A DNA stretch of 64,000 bases, taken from an uncultured Mollicutes bacterium (GTDB taxonomy: Bacteria; Bacillota_I; Bacilli_A; Acholeplasmatales; JAEDCM01). This document shows, piece after piece, positions 8,489-17,367 of the stretch (position 1 is the stretch's first letter; each line of letters opens with the position of its first letter). The notes beneath the pieces are model-generated. The model searched no databases and was not told where the DNA came from. It saw only the letters and a list, made by a program, of their open reading frames with translations. A program made the position numbers and the translations under genes. Location: positions 36,779 to 100,778 of the forward strand of contig CAMVDS010000002.1 of NCBI GenBank assembly GCA_947166335.1. The letters are read 5' to 3'.

Positions 8489-8700
8489 TAAAAAACTTTC
8501 TACCCGTTAGGATAGAAAGTATAAATTTCTATTGTGCCACCTAAACACGTACCATCATACATGCGCTATTATAACGGTTAGCCTCCGTCGCCCCTACTAA
8601 ATTCGGTTTGCCCTCATAAGTCCATTCGTTAGAAGATTTAATACTGCATTTCACCATCGCAGCTCTCTAAAATTAAAAGTTTTCTAACTACTACTCTTAA
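8489..8700 (-). promoter_or_regulatory. T-box riboswitch, Trp-specific, controlling trpB2
   Basis: Minus-strand leader with the T-box landmarks in order: the AGAGAG Stem I base and GGTGAAA region, the specifier in GAATGGAC (TGG at 8622-8624, followed by A), the antiterminator core AGGTGGCA (8535-8542), and an intrinsic terminator (arms ACTTTCTA / TAGAAAGT, 8495-8520, followed by five T, then A and more T). The UGGC of the core can pair with a 3' GCCA, fitting the G discriminator of tRNA-Trp. Two independent positions therefore point to Trp. Uncharged tRNA-Trp should stabilise the antiterminator and switch on trpB2. Confidence 0.92.
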
Positions 8701-8762
8701 TCATTGGTTTGTAACTACATTTTTATTTTACATCCGTTTTTATTTTATTGTCAATATCTTTT

Positions 8763-9215
8763 TTAACTATTTTTTTGATTTTTCCAATATGATAGATTTG
8801 GCAAAATGTTTCTCATGTATTTTTCAGCTTGCTCAGCACTAAAGTTTTCATTTGTCATATGAGGAATACATACTTTAATTAAATCATCCATATTATGATA
8901 TGTGTATTTTCCTTTATCATAACACCACATACAATAATCTTCATTAAAATCACCATTTTCTTCCTTGCTTATTAATGAATCTTCTAGTGGCATACCACAA
9001 CATTGACAAATAAGCTTTCTAGGACTACCAAGTAATGTATTAATCGATACATTATAGTATTTAGATAATAATTTTAATGTTTCAGTATTTGGAATAGTCT
9101 CACCTGTTTCCCAGCGTGAAACTGCTTGTCTTGTGACAAATAATTCTTTTGCAAGGTCATCTTGTGATAAACCTTTATTCTCTCTTAATTTTAATAATAC
9201 TTCTTTTGTTTCCAT
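8763..9215 (-). CDS. XRE-family HTH regulator with C-terminal zinc-ribbon domain
   Basis: 150 residues. Residues 5-60 form a Cro/C1-type helix-turn-helix (LSQDDLAKELFVTRQAVSRWE, with the tail YYNVSINTLLG). The C-terminal half has cysteines at 70, 72, 73, 95 and 98 (CQCCGMPL and YCMWCYD), the pattern of the putative zinc-ribbon domain found in small bacterial proteins. Such fusions are predicted metal- or redox-sensing repressors, with unknown effector. The start is set at the ATG 9215 with AAGGAG 8 nt upstream; an in-frame GTG three codons earlier lies in the SD itself. It precedes the trpB2 leader and follows the DprA-like gene's terminator, all on one strand, so it has its own transcript. 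Confidence 0.82.
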   Translation of the reverse strand: METKEVLLKLRENKGLSQDDLAKELFVTRQAVSRWETGETIPNTETLKLLSKYYNVSINTLLGSPRKLICQCCGMPLEDSLISKEENGDFNEDYCMWCYDKGKYTYHNMDDLIKVCIPHMTNENFSAEQAEKYMRNILPNLSYWKNQKNS

Positions 9216-9280
9216 TTTATTCACTCCTTACAATTTAATTATATAAAGGATATATTCAATAATCAAGCAACTGTCTGTTG

Positions 9281-9308
9281 CTAAAAAGGCTGGTAAAAAC
9301 CAGCCCTT
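9281..9308 (-). terminator. Terminator of the DprA/phosphoribosyltransferase pair
   Basis: Minus-strand stem GGCTGG / CCAGCC with AAGG and CTT extensions and a 6-nt loop, then TTTTT. It overlaps the stop codon of the DprA-like gene. Confidence 0.75.
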
Positions 9309-10143
9309 AAACTATTTTTGATTCTATTTTTTTTAAGTCGGCTTCACAATCAACGTCTATGTATTCATCTGCTAATAGCAGATTATTTCCTTTAATTGCA
9401 TAGACAGTTTTTTTATCTTCTCTTGATTTTTTCATTGCAATAGTTGTACCACTATCGTTTTGTGCTTGAATAACTAAAACAACACTAGATAGCAAACTTT
9501 GAATTATATCTCTTTGAGCATAATTTCTTTTGTTGAATTGTGTTCCTGTACTATATTCAGAAATTAGTAGTCCACCTTTTTCTACTATTGCACTAGCCAA
9601 GCCTTTGTTTGATATTGGTTGGATATTATCGCATGAAAAAGGTAATACAGCAATAGTATATCCATTATTGTCTATACATGTTTTATGAGCTATAGTATCA
9701 GATCCTATTGCTAGTCCACTTACAACTGTATATCCTTTTTCCGAGAAATATTTAGTTGCAATTTCTCCTTTTTGGGAAAATTTATCACTTATTTTTCTTG
9801 TGCCAATAATAGCAATGGATGGTGTGTTTAAAAGAGTTATATTGCCTATATAATACAATAATAGGCATTTATCTCTTCCTTCATATAACTTTTTAGGAAA
9901 CAAATCATCAAATAATGATATAACTTTTATACCTTTAGCATTATTATTGGCTATTGTTTTATTTGCTAAAATTGCTTCTTTTTTTAATTCTTCTAATTCT
10001 ACCTCATCAAATTCCAAATCAAGACCATTAATGCATTCTTCAAAGTCAAAACAATGTTTCTCTAAATATGAATATACTTTTTTTGGTCCCCAACCTTTAT
10101 GACTTAATAAGGCTATAATCAATTCGTTTCTAGTCATTATCAA
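9307..10143 (-). CDS. DprA/Smf-like SLOG-fold protein
   Basis: 278 residues. An N-terminal helical region (1-60) is followed by the DprA Rossmann-like domain with AIIGTRKIS (111-119), SGLAIGSDTIAH (142-153), GYTIAVLPF and RDIIQSLLSSVVLVIQAQ. The C-terminal winged helix of full-length competence DprA is missing, and several usual positions differ (for example SRxxS is TRKIS). Classical DprA loads RecA on incoming ssDNA; SLOG relatives are also linked to nucleotide signals. It overlaps the upstream phosphoribosyltransferase gene by 14 nt. The TTG at 10143 has GAGG at 6-nt spacing, while the ATG at 10137 is 12 nt away, so TTG initiation is plausible. Which of the two roles applies cannot be read from sequence. 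Confidence 0.82.
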   Translation of the reverse strand: MIMTRNELIIALLSHKGWGPKKVYSYLEKHCFDFEECINGLDLEFDEVELEELKKEAILANKTIANNNAKGIKVISLFDDLFPKKLYEGRDKCLLLYYIGNITLLNTPSIAIIGTRKISDKFSQKGEIATKYFSEKGYTVVSGLAIGSDTIAHKTCIDNNGYTIAVLPFSCDNIQPISNKGLASAIVEKGGLLISEYSTGTQFNKRNYAQRDIIQSLLSSVVLVIQAQNDSGTTIAMKKSREDKKTVYAIKGNNLLLADEYIDVDCEADLKKIESKIV

Positions 10144-11845
10144 AATCTACCTCTCCGTATTTACATGTTTTAGAAAGGGATAGACAAACCACTTCTTTAG
10201 CATCGCGATTTAGCAACAAACATCTACATGCAATCATAGTTGCTCCAGAAGTTGTAATATCGTCTATAACTAATATTCTCTTCCCTTTAACATCGTATTT
10301 CTTGTTTATAACAATTGTTTCCAAATCTGATTTATAGCTAGTGTTATGTGATGAAGAATGCTTTTCTGGAACAGTCACTGTTCTTACAATCAAATCTTTA
10401 GCCACTATTTTTTCACGTGGTATATTACATTCATCCATCAAAAGCGAAACATTATTAATATAATCAATTGAACTATGTCTTGGGGCAAAGCAAATAATCC
10501 AATCCCCATTTAATTGCCTTAAGAAATTTGATATTCTGAAAGGATAATTAATAACATATTGTTTCTTGTAGCTATTTATAAGATATACACCATTTTTTAT
10601 ATCTAAAATTGTATTGGTTCTTAACCTTTTTCTCTTGTCAGTATGATAATCATCAGACTTAGTAGGATAATATAATTTAAAATAATATATGTTATTCTCA
10701 TTAGGATTTATAGAAACGTACCCATCACCACACATAAATGTATAATTATCAGTCTCGTAGCTTTCATATCTTTGTGTTTGATAAATATTATTAAAGAAAC
10801 AATCGTTTGATCTTGAATCATATCTATTACTTTCTTTTCTCTTGATAGATTCAACATATGATGTTATCTGACTACTAAGATTTTTATCAATTACAATATA
10901 AGGTTCAACTCCATCTTTATGTGCTTTAGCTATAGCATTAAATAAGTTGCAGAAATCCTCAGAAGACCATCTTTCAATTGTGTCGATATTCACTTTATTT
11001 CTAATTAAAAATGAGCCAATTATACCTTGTTTTTTAATTTTTGTTATGATTGTTTTCCCGTTATATTCCGATTTTTTTGCTCCATTTATTTCGAAAAAAT
11101 ATGACTCTGCTAATACAAAATACAAATAGTCTAAAACATTATTTCTTTTATAATCATTTGATATTTTGTTGAAACAGTTCATAATATTAGCAATTGTCTG
11201 GTTATCACTTATATTTTTACAATTATCTATTTCGTATTTCCCGTATCTCTCGTAGAAATCATCTACAAATAATAAGCATGTTTCTTTATTAGAATAATTA
11301 TTTATTATCATACCTACTTCACTAAATTTTTTTACACTGTCTGCCTGATATAATAAAAACTCAACTTCTTCACGTAAATAGTCTTCTTCCCATCCAATTA
11401 ATCTTGCATAAAGTCTATCTGAAAAATCTTTGGCTTCATCTCGCCATGTATGTATTTTTTCAAAAAAAGACTTAAAAGCATTAACATCCCTTTTATTAAT
11501 TTGCTTTTTTATATAATCAAGTTTATTGACAATAAGGCCAATATCATATTCATCTATTCTTTTCGACTTAATTCTCCAATCTATAAAGGCAAAAGGATCT
11601 TTTCTTCCATATGAACTATTCGAATGCATTTCTGACAATTCAAACATTGCATCTTCATCACCATTATTTGCAGCTTCTAATAAAAAATCAAAAGCTTTAT
11701 CATAATTGCTTTTAATGTCTCTATATATTAATCCTAATTTAAGGTCTACTTCTTTATTTCCTTTTTCTTTTTCTTCAATAAGCTTATCTATTTCAAAATA
11801 AATATCTTTCCCTTCAAGCGAATCAATATAGTCGATAGCGTTCAT
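10130..11845 (-). CDS. Helical-repeat protein with C-terminal ComF-like phosphoribosyltransferase domain
   Basis: 571 residues. Residues about 30-95 look like Sel1/TPR helical repeats (LGLIYRDIKSNYDKAFDFLL and a following unit), and a long, mostly helical middle is unassigned. The last 150 residues form a PRTase fold with the PRPP-binding loop ILVIDDITTSGATM (524-537), preceded by the ComF-like stretch WIICFAPRHS. ComF family enzymes are about 200-240 residues, so the N-terminal 400 residues are an unusual addition. The start is the ATG at 11845 with AAGG upstream; a more distal in-frame ATG at 11893 overlaps the -10 box. The gene overlaps the DprA-like gene by 14 nt, implying coupled translation and a joint function. 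Confidence 0.78.
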   Translation of the reverse strand: MNAIDYIDSLEGKDIYFEIDKLIEEKEKGNKEVDLKLGLIYRDIKSNYDKAFDFLLEAANNGDEDAMFELSEMHSNSSYGRKDPFAFIDWRIKSKRIDEYDIGLIVNKLDYIKKQINKRDVNAFKSFFEKIHTWRDEAKDFSDRLYARLIGWEEDYLREEVEFLLYQADSVKKFSEVGMIINNYSNKETCLLFVDDFYERYGKYEIDNCKNISDNQTIANIMNCFNKISNDYKRNNVLDYLYFVLAESYFFEINGAKKSEYNGKTIITKIKKQGIIGSFLIRNKVNIDTIERWSSEDFCNLFNAIAKAHKDGVEPYIVIDKNLSSQITSYVESIKRKESNRYDSRSNDCFFNNIYQTQRYESYETDNYTFMCGDGYVSINPNENNIYYFKLYYPTKSDDYHTDKRKRLRTNTILDIKNGVYLINSYKKQYVINYPFRISNFLRQLNGDWIICFAPRHSSIDYINNVSLLMDECNIPREKIVAKDLIVRTVTVPEKHSSSHNTSYKSDLETIVINKKYDVKGKRILVIDDITTSGATMIACRCLLLNRDAKEVVCLSLSKTCKYGEVDFDND

Positions 11846-11891
11846 ATTTTTCCCTTCTTTCACATTATTTATATAGTTCTTCCTATTTATC

Positions 11892-11897
11892 ATTATA
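11892..11897 (-). promoter_or_regulatory. Extended -10 fused to the ppdK terminator
   Basis: Minus-strand TGCTATAATG begins directly after the T tract of the ppdK terminator, so this promoter should drive the phosphoribosyltransferase/DprA pair. No good -35 is visible. Confidence 0.5.
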
Positions 11898-11926
11898 GCA
11901 AAAAAAGACTAGATTTCTCTAGCCTT
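11898..11926 (-). terminator. Terminator of ppdK
   Basis: Minus-strand hairpin with CTAGA / TCTAG core (extended by a G-C pair) and a 4-nt loop, followed by seven T. Confidence 0.7.
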
Positions 11927-11948
11927 TTATGTATAAAAGTATGTTTAA

Positions 11949-14630
11949 TTATTTCTTGAAAATTGATTTAATTTTTCCAAGTGTACTATTTTGCTTTTCT
12001 TTAATAGCAGCTTGTGCAGCAGCAAGTCTAGCAATTGGTACTCTAAATGGAGAACATGAAACGTAATCTAAGCCAATAGCATTACAGAATTCAATTGAAG
12101 ATGGATCTCCACCATGTTCACCACAAATACCAAAATGTAAGTTCTTGTTTTCTGGTTTTCCAAGCTTGATAGCTGTCTTCATTAATGAACCAACACCATT
12201 TTGGTCAAGTCTAGCGAATGGATCTTGTTCAAAGATTTTTTCTTTATAGTAAGCACTTAAGAACTTACCAGAGTCATCTCTAGAGAAACCAAATGTCATT
12301 TGTGTTAAGTCGTTAGTACCGAAGCAGAAGAAATCTGCTTGTTTAGCGATTTCATCAGCTGTTAATGCAGCACGAGGAATTTCAATCATAGTACCGACTT
12401 TGTATTCTAATTTAGCATTAGCATTCTTAATTTCTTCATCAGCAACTTTAACAACGATATCCTTAACGAACTTTAATTCCTTAGCATCACATGATAGTGG
12501 AATCATGATTTCAGGAACGATCTTATATCCACATTCCTTATTTACATTGATAGCTGCTCTAATAACTGCTCTAGTTTGCATCTTAGCAATTTCTGGATAA
12601 GTTACAGCAAGTCTTAAACCTCTATGACCCATCATTGGGTTGAATTCATGTAATGAATCGATGATAGCCTTAATTTGTTCAACAGTCTTACCTTGAGTCT
12701 TTGCTAAAGCAGCAATGTCAGCTTCTTCTGTTGGAACGAATTCATGTAGAGGTGGATCTAGATAACGGATTGTAACGGCATAGCCTTTACAAGCCTTATA
12801 TAATTCTTCAAAGTCTTTTTGTTGCATTGGTAGAATCTTAGCAAGAGCATTTTCTCTTTCTTCTAGAGTATCAGAGCAAATCATTTCTCTAAATGCACCG
12901 ATTCTTGCAGGATCAAAGAACATATGTTCTGTACGGCATAGGCCAATACCTTCTGCACCAAGTTCCATAGCTTTAGCAGCATCTTTAGGTGTATCAGCGT
13001 TAGTTCTAACAGCCATTCTCTTATATTTATCAGAAAGTTTCATGATTCTTCCGAAATATCCTGAGTTTGGATCAGCTGGAACTGTCTTAATGATTCTATC
13101 ATAAATCTTACCAGTTGTACCATCTAGAGAAATTTCTGAACCTTCAACAAATTTCTTACCAGCTAAAATGAAGTATTTTTCTTCTTCATGCATTTCAATT
13201 TCACCACATCCTGAAACGCAGCAAGTACCCATACCACGAGCAACTACGGCAGCATGTGAAGTTTGTCCACCACGAACAGTTAAGATACCTTGAGCGAACT
13301 TCATACCTTCGATATCTTCTGGTGATGTTTCAAGTCTAACTAATACTACTTTCTTTCCAGCTTTACCTGCTTCTACAGCATCTTCTGGAGTAAATACTAC
13401 AGTACCAGCAGCAGCACCTGGAGATGCAGCAATTGCCTTACCTACTACATTATTTTTATCAGCAGCCTTTAAGTCAGCTGTATCAAATGTAGGGTGTAGT
13501 AACATATCTAAAGTCTTAGCATCAATTTGTAGTAATGCTTCTTCTTCAGTAATCATATTTTCATCAATTAAATCACAAGCAATACGGATAGCTGCAGCTG
13601 CAGTACGTTTACCGTTTCTTGTTTGTAACATATATAATTTACCTTTTTCAATAGTAAATTCCATATCTTGCATATCTCTATAATGATTTTCTAGAGTTTT
13701 ACATACATCTTGGAATTGTTTATAAACATCAGGTAATACTTCTGCCATCTTACTAATAGGCATTGGTGTTCTAACACCGGCAACAACGTCTTCACCTTGT
13801 GCATTCATTAAGAATTCACCCATTAAACCTTTTTCACCAGTAGCAGGGTTTCTTGTGAAGGCAACACCTGTACCACAGTCATCACCCATGTTACCAAATG
13901 CCATCATTTGTACGTTAACAGCTGTACCCCAGCTATATGGAATGTCATGATCCATTCTATATACGTTAGCTCTTGGGTTATCCCATGATTTAAATACAGC
14001 TTTAATAGCTTCGAATAATTGTTCTTTTGGATCAGATGGGAAGTCTTTTCCAAGTGCAGCTTTATATTTAGCTTTGAACTCATTAGCTAATTCTTTTAAG
14101 TCATCAGCTGTTAATTCAACGTCGTAAGTTACACCTTTCTTTTCTTTCATTTCATCAATTAGAACTTCAAAGTCCTTCTTAGAAACTTCCATAACTACAT
14201 CTGAGAACATTTGAATAAATCTTCTATAGCAGTCATAAGCCCATCTAGCGTTACCACTCTTGTTTGCTAATACTTCAACAACTTCTTCGTTTAAACCTAA
14301 GTTAAGGATAGTATCCATCATACCTGGCATTGAAGCTCTAGCTCCACTTCTTACAGAAACTAGTAGTGGATTTTCGTGGTCACCAAATTTCTTACCTGTG
14401 ATTTCCTCTAATTTTGAAATGTTTTGCATAATTTCAGCTTGGATATCTGAATTGATTTGTCTACCATCTTCATAGTACTTTGTACATGCTTCAGTAGAAA
14501 TTGTAAATCCTTGTGGTACTGGAAGGCCAATGTTAGTCATTTCAGCTAAGTTAGCACCCTTACCACCTAGAAGTTCACGCATCTTTGCGTTACCTTCGCT
14601 AAATAAATAAACATACTTGTTTTTAGCCAT
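11949..14630 (-). CDS. ppdK: Pyruvate, phosphate dikinase
   Basis: 893 residues, full length. The N-terminal ATP-grasp domain starts with EGNAKMRELLGGKGANLAEM. The central phosphohistidine domain has GGQTSHAAVVARGMG with the catalytic His, and the C-terminal PEP/pyruvate TIM barrel has GIGLCRTEHMFF and FCFGTNDLTQM. It interconverts pyruvate + ATP + Pi and PEP + AMP + PPi. With pyk, pfkA and apgM in the same window it could act as a PPi-linked pyruvate-forming step. The ATG at 14630 is chosen because AAGGAG is about 9 nt upstream; a more upstream in-frame ATG (14651) includes that SD. A basic tail (about 15 residues) extends past the usual C-terminus. Monocistronic. Confidence 0.96.
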   Translation of the reverse strand: MAKNKYVYLFSEGNAKMRELLGGKGANLAEMTNIGLPVPQGFTISTEACTKYYEDGRQINSDIQAEIMQNISKLEEITGKKFGDHENPLLVSVRSGARASMPGMMDTILNLGLNEEVVEVLANKSGNARWAYDCYRRFIQMFSDVVMEVSKKDFEVLIDEMKEKKGVTYDVELTADDLKELANEFKAKYKAALGKDFPSDPKEQLFEAIKAVFKSWDNPRANVYRMDHDIPYSWGTAVNVQMMAFGNMGDDCGTGVAFTRNPATGEKGLMGEFLMNAQGEDVVAGVRTPMPISKMAEVLPDVYKQFQDVCKTLENHYRDMQDMEFTIEKGKLYMLQTRNGKRTAAAAIRIACDLIDENMITEEEALLQIDAKTLDMLLHPTFDTADLKAADKNNVVGKAIAASPGAAAGTVVFTPEDAVEAGKAGKKVVLVRLETSPEDIEGMKFAQGILTVRGGQTSHAAVVARGMGTCCVSGCGEIEMHEEEKYFILAGKKFVEGSEISLDGTTGKIYDRIIKTVPADPNSGYFGRIMKLSDKYKRMAVRTNADTPKDAAKAMELGAEGIGLCRTEHMFFDPARIGAFREMICSDTLEERENALAKILPMQQKDFEELYKACKGYAVTIRYLDPPLHEFVPTEEADIAALAKTQGKTVEQIKAIIDSLHEFNPMMGHRGLRLAVTYPEIAKMQTRAVIRAAINVNKECGYKIVPEIMIPLSCDAKELKFVKDIVVKVADEEIKNANAKLEYKVGTMIEIPRAALTADEIAKQADFFCFGTNDLTQMTFGFSRDDSGKFLSAYYKEKIFEQDPFARLDQNGVGSLMKTAIKLGKPENKNLHFGICGEHGGDPSSIEFCNAIGLDYVSCSPFRVPIARLAAAQAAIKEKQNSTLGKIKSIFKK

Positions 14631-14674
14631 TTTTTTTAACTCCTTTTCCATAGTTTCTCATTTGAGATATAAAT

Positions 14675-14704
14675 ATTATAACATAATATATATAACAATT
14701 TCAA
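14675..14704 (-). promoter_or_regulatory. Promoter of ppdK
   Basis: Minus-strand TTGAAA, 18-nt spacer, TGTTATAAT (extended -10 at 14675-14680). Confidence 0.65.
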
Positions 14705-14754
14705 TTATAAGAAAACGCATTACATTTTATTTTTTCCTATTTCTTTAACAAGAT

Positions 14755-14782
14755 AAAACGCTCCTTTGAAGAAGCGTTTTAT
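14755..14782 (-). terminator. Terminator of the GH9 gene
   Basis: Inverted repeat AAAACGCT / AGCGTTTT with a 10-nt loop, ending in T on the minus strand, about 20 nt after the GH9 stop. Confidence 0.7.
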
Positions 14783-14800
14783 TATGTTTTGTTACTTATT

Positions 14801-17230
14801 TTAAATTGTGCATAATAAGTAAATTAGTGGAGAGTTCCAATAAATTGTAATTTCGTTTGTTGACCAGCTATTGTCATTATCAATATAACAATGAGCAGGA
14901 GCTGCATTTGCACAACTACGTGTAGCAACTGAGTCAGCACCATTTTCAGCAAAGTTAGAATCTGGTCCACCAACTAACATACCTTTCATTGCTTCACCAG
15001 CAGCAACTGATGGTCTATGATGTGGATTTTCTGGTTTTAATTCACCATATCCAGTTACGAAACAATATGCACAAGCATTTTGACCTAATAAGTAATTTAA
15101 TTGAGTTTCTGTGTATTTAACATATTCATCATATTTTTCTTTACATTGTTCACTAGTTAATCCTAGACTATCACCAAATGAGTCAATAATCATAGCTGCA
15201 GTTTGTAGTATTCTACCATTACTTGCTACAGTTAAGTTTGAACCCCATTCAAATGCATATACTTCATTACCATCTGCATCTTCTTTAGTTCCAACTGTTA
15301 CATTATAAGCATCTGCTTTTGCATTTGCAACTAATTCATCAGCATAATCTGTAATAGAACCTAATATTTCTTTAAATTCAGCTTCAGTAATAGGAGATGA
15401 ACTACCCATTAAGTAACCAATTGATTCAATAGCAGCAAATCCATTAACGTTTGCCCAGCCTAAACCTAAATCATAAGTTTTATCAAAGTTAACTTTGAAT
15501 GCATTGAAATAATCAACTTCACCAGTTAAACCATATAATTCGATTGAAGCCCATGCTAACTCATCATTTAATTCTGAATCTGGATATTCACCAGTCTTAA
15601 TATCAGATGGATTCTTAAATGATTCTTTTTTCATAGTAGCTAAAGCTGCATAAGCTTTCTTAGCTGCTGCTTCATAATCATCTGCCTTTTCAAGTGCAAT
15701 ACTATCACTACGTAAAGTGTTAGCTGCCATTGCCATTACAGCTGCAAAATCAGCTGTAGCTGCATAAGATACAGGTGAAACGAATAATTCACCATTATAA
15801 GTATCGGTGCTGTGATCATCTTGAGGCTTAACATTATTTTTAGGGAATTCTTTTGTTGATACTTTATGGTAAACTTGACCATCTTCTCTTTGCATCTTAA
15901 GCATCCAGTCTAATTCCCACATAGCTTCTTCTAAAATATCAGGAATAGAACTATCAGTTCCTGTTACATAAGAAGGATATATGAATGACTCACCATCACC
16001 AAAAGAGTATGCTGATAATAAGTCAGCTACTGTTTGAGCACCTGGTACAACATATTTACCATAGTCACCTGCATCATGCCATCCACCGCTTACATCAATC
16101 TTGTCGCCTTTTCCATAAACTGTAGCTAATTCTTGGTGACAAGCTGCATGAGCAAATTTATCTCCAGATTCTCCTAAAACTGCACCACATCTTTGTCTAT
16201 AAAGCATCATAATAGCATCTTCAGTAATATTATCATAAACGTTATCTGAAATAGTGAATGCTTGTGATTCGCCTAATTCTCCAGCAACAATCTTATATTT
16301 TCCTGGAGTTGTAAGACTAGAGAAATCAACTATTCCTAGGTATTCTAGAGAACTCTTATAAGTACGACCTGTACTAACACTTACACCACTTAAAACAATT
16401 TCATCTGTTTCTGCATCAACAATATTTACTCTAGCAGGCATTGTTGCAATATCGCCTCTAAGTACAGCTTGTTTTGTTTGGTTAGGTTTAAATCCTACTT
16501 GGTTTAATCTAATGTTAGGTCTTGAAGCTAAATCAAGAGGATCAATTACGATACCTGAATCATATGTACATGTTAATACAAAATTATCAAGAGTAATAAG
16601 TTCTTTACTAATGTAATCAACCAAACCAGTTTTAGGATTCATCTTTGTTTCCATTTCCATATATTTTGGATCTCCTTCAAACCAGCCTAAGTTAATTGCC
16701 ATTCTAGGAGCAGCGTCTGTAACAGCACTTGTAAATTCATATTTATAGTGCTTCATGCTTGTTCCTAATTTGTCGATTAGATGTCCGCCTTTACCTTCAA
16801 GAATGTAATTTTCATAGATACCACCATTTTGTTGGATTCTTATTTCAAAACTTCTTTCAATATCACACATTGCATCAAATTCAAAACAATATTTGCTTCC
16901 CTTAGTAATAGAGAATCCATCATAAGCAAATTGAACGCAGTGCATGTCATTCGAAGTCATAACGATTCCTACTTCAAGTTGTCTTTTCTTGTTGATAGCG
17001 ATTTGTCCAAAGCCTCCGTTTAGGGCATAGCACCACCATTCGCCACCGCTTTCAGTTTTAATTAATTGGTCACCAGATGATGCTAATTCAACTTCACCAT
17101 AATTGAAATTACCATTATCTAGTAGATTTCCTTCTACATCTGGTGTGATGTATTTCCCACCTTTTTTACCGCAACCAGCAATTGTAAAAATAGTTGCTAG
17201 AGTTAGGAAGAAAATAAATAATTTTTTCAT
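14801..17230 (-). CDS. GH9 family cellulase, surface lipoprotein
   Basis: 809 residues. A lipoprotein signal ends at Cys20 (TIAGC), so the enzyme should be tethered to the outer face of the membrane. Residues about 35-230 look like a CBM4-type beta-sandwich. Residues about 240-330 are the Ig-like domain that precedes GH9 catalytic domains (RLNQVGFKPNQTKQAVLRGD). The catalytic module starts near 345 and has WHDAGDYGKY (catalytic Asp region, about 380-390), NPHHRPS and the terminal STNEITIYWNSPL with the acid Glu near 793. GH9 enzymes hydrolyse beta-1,4-glucans by inversion. No dockerin is present. An extended -10 lies about 110 nt upstream and the leader contains an inverted repeat (17310-17337). 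Confidence 0.9.
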   Translation of the reverse strand: MKKLFIFFLTLATIFTIAGCGKKGGKYITPDVEGNLLDNGNFNYGEVELASSGDQLIKTESGGEWWCYALNGGFGQIAINKKRQLEVGIVMTSNDMHCVQFAYDGFSITKGSKYCFEFDAMCDIERSFEIRIQQNGGIYENYILEGKGGHLIDKLGTSMKHYKYEFTSAVTDAAPRMAINLGWFEGDPKYMEMETKMNPKTGLVDYISKELITLDNFVLTCTYDSGIVIDPLDLASRPNIRLNQVGFKPNQTKQAVLRGDIATMPARVNIVDAETDEIVLSGVSVSTGRTYKSSLEYLGIVDFSSLTTPGKYKIVAGELGESQAFTISDNVYDNITEDAIMMLYRQRCGAVLGESGDKFAHAACHQELATVYGKGDKIDVSGGWHDAGDYGKYVVPGAQTVADLLSAYSFGDGESFIYPSYVTGTDSSIPDILEEAMWELDWMLKMQREDGQVYHKVSTKEFPKNNVKPQDDHSTDTYNGELFVSPVSYAATADFAAVMAMAANTLRSDSIALEKADDYEAAAKKAYAALATMKKESFKNPSDIKTGEYPDSELNDELAWASIELYGLTGEVDYFNAFKVNFDKTYDLGLGWANVNGFAAIESIGYLMGSSSPITEAEFKEILGSITDYADELVANAKADAYNVTVGTKEDADGNEVYAFEWGSNLTVASNGRILQTAAMIIDSFGDSLGLTSEQCKEKYDEYVKYTETQLNYLLGQNACAYCFVTGYGELKPENPHHRPSVAAGEAMKGMLVGGPDSNFAENGADSVATRSCANAAPAHCYIDNDNSWSTNEITIYWNSPLIYLLCTI

Positions 17231-17341
17231 ATTACCCCTCCTTCGAAAAAATAATTTAATTCTAATTTACAATAAACAAAATAAAAATGCTATAACAAAA
17301 ATTACCCTCATATCACTTTTATTAGTGCTTTTGATATTTCC

Positions 17342-17347
17342 ATTATA
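17342..17347 (-). promoter_or_regulatory. Extended -10 of the GH9 gene
   Basis: Minus-strand TGCTATAATGG. The roughly 105-nt leader that follows holds an imperfect inverted repeat at 17310-17337 (outer arms ATATCA / TGATAT, inner CACT / AGTG). Confidence 0.5.
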
Positions 17348-17367
17348 GCATATTTATTAATCATTAA

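Noticed and set aside
8489..8700. Protein-coding reading of the trpB2 leader
   Set aside because: The leader has T-box landmarks and an intrinsic terminator, and no supported frame.
9307..11845. Ordinary competence locus
   Set aside because: No comEA, comEC, comFA or pilin gene is adjacent, and both proteins differ in length and layout from the competence DprA and ComF.
11893..11895. ATG at 11893 as start of the phosphoribosyltransferase gene
   Set aside because: It overlaps the -10 box of its own promoter; the ATG at 11845 has an SD.
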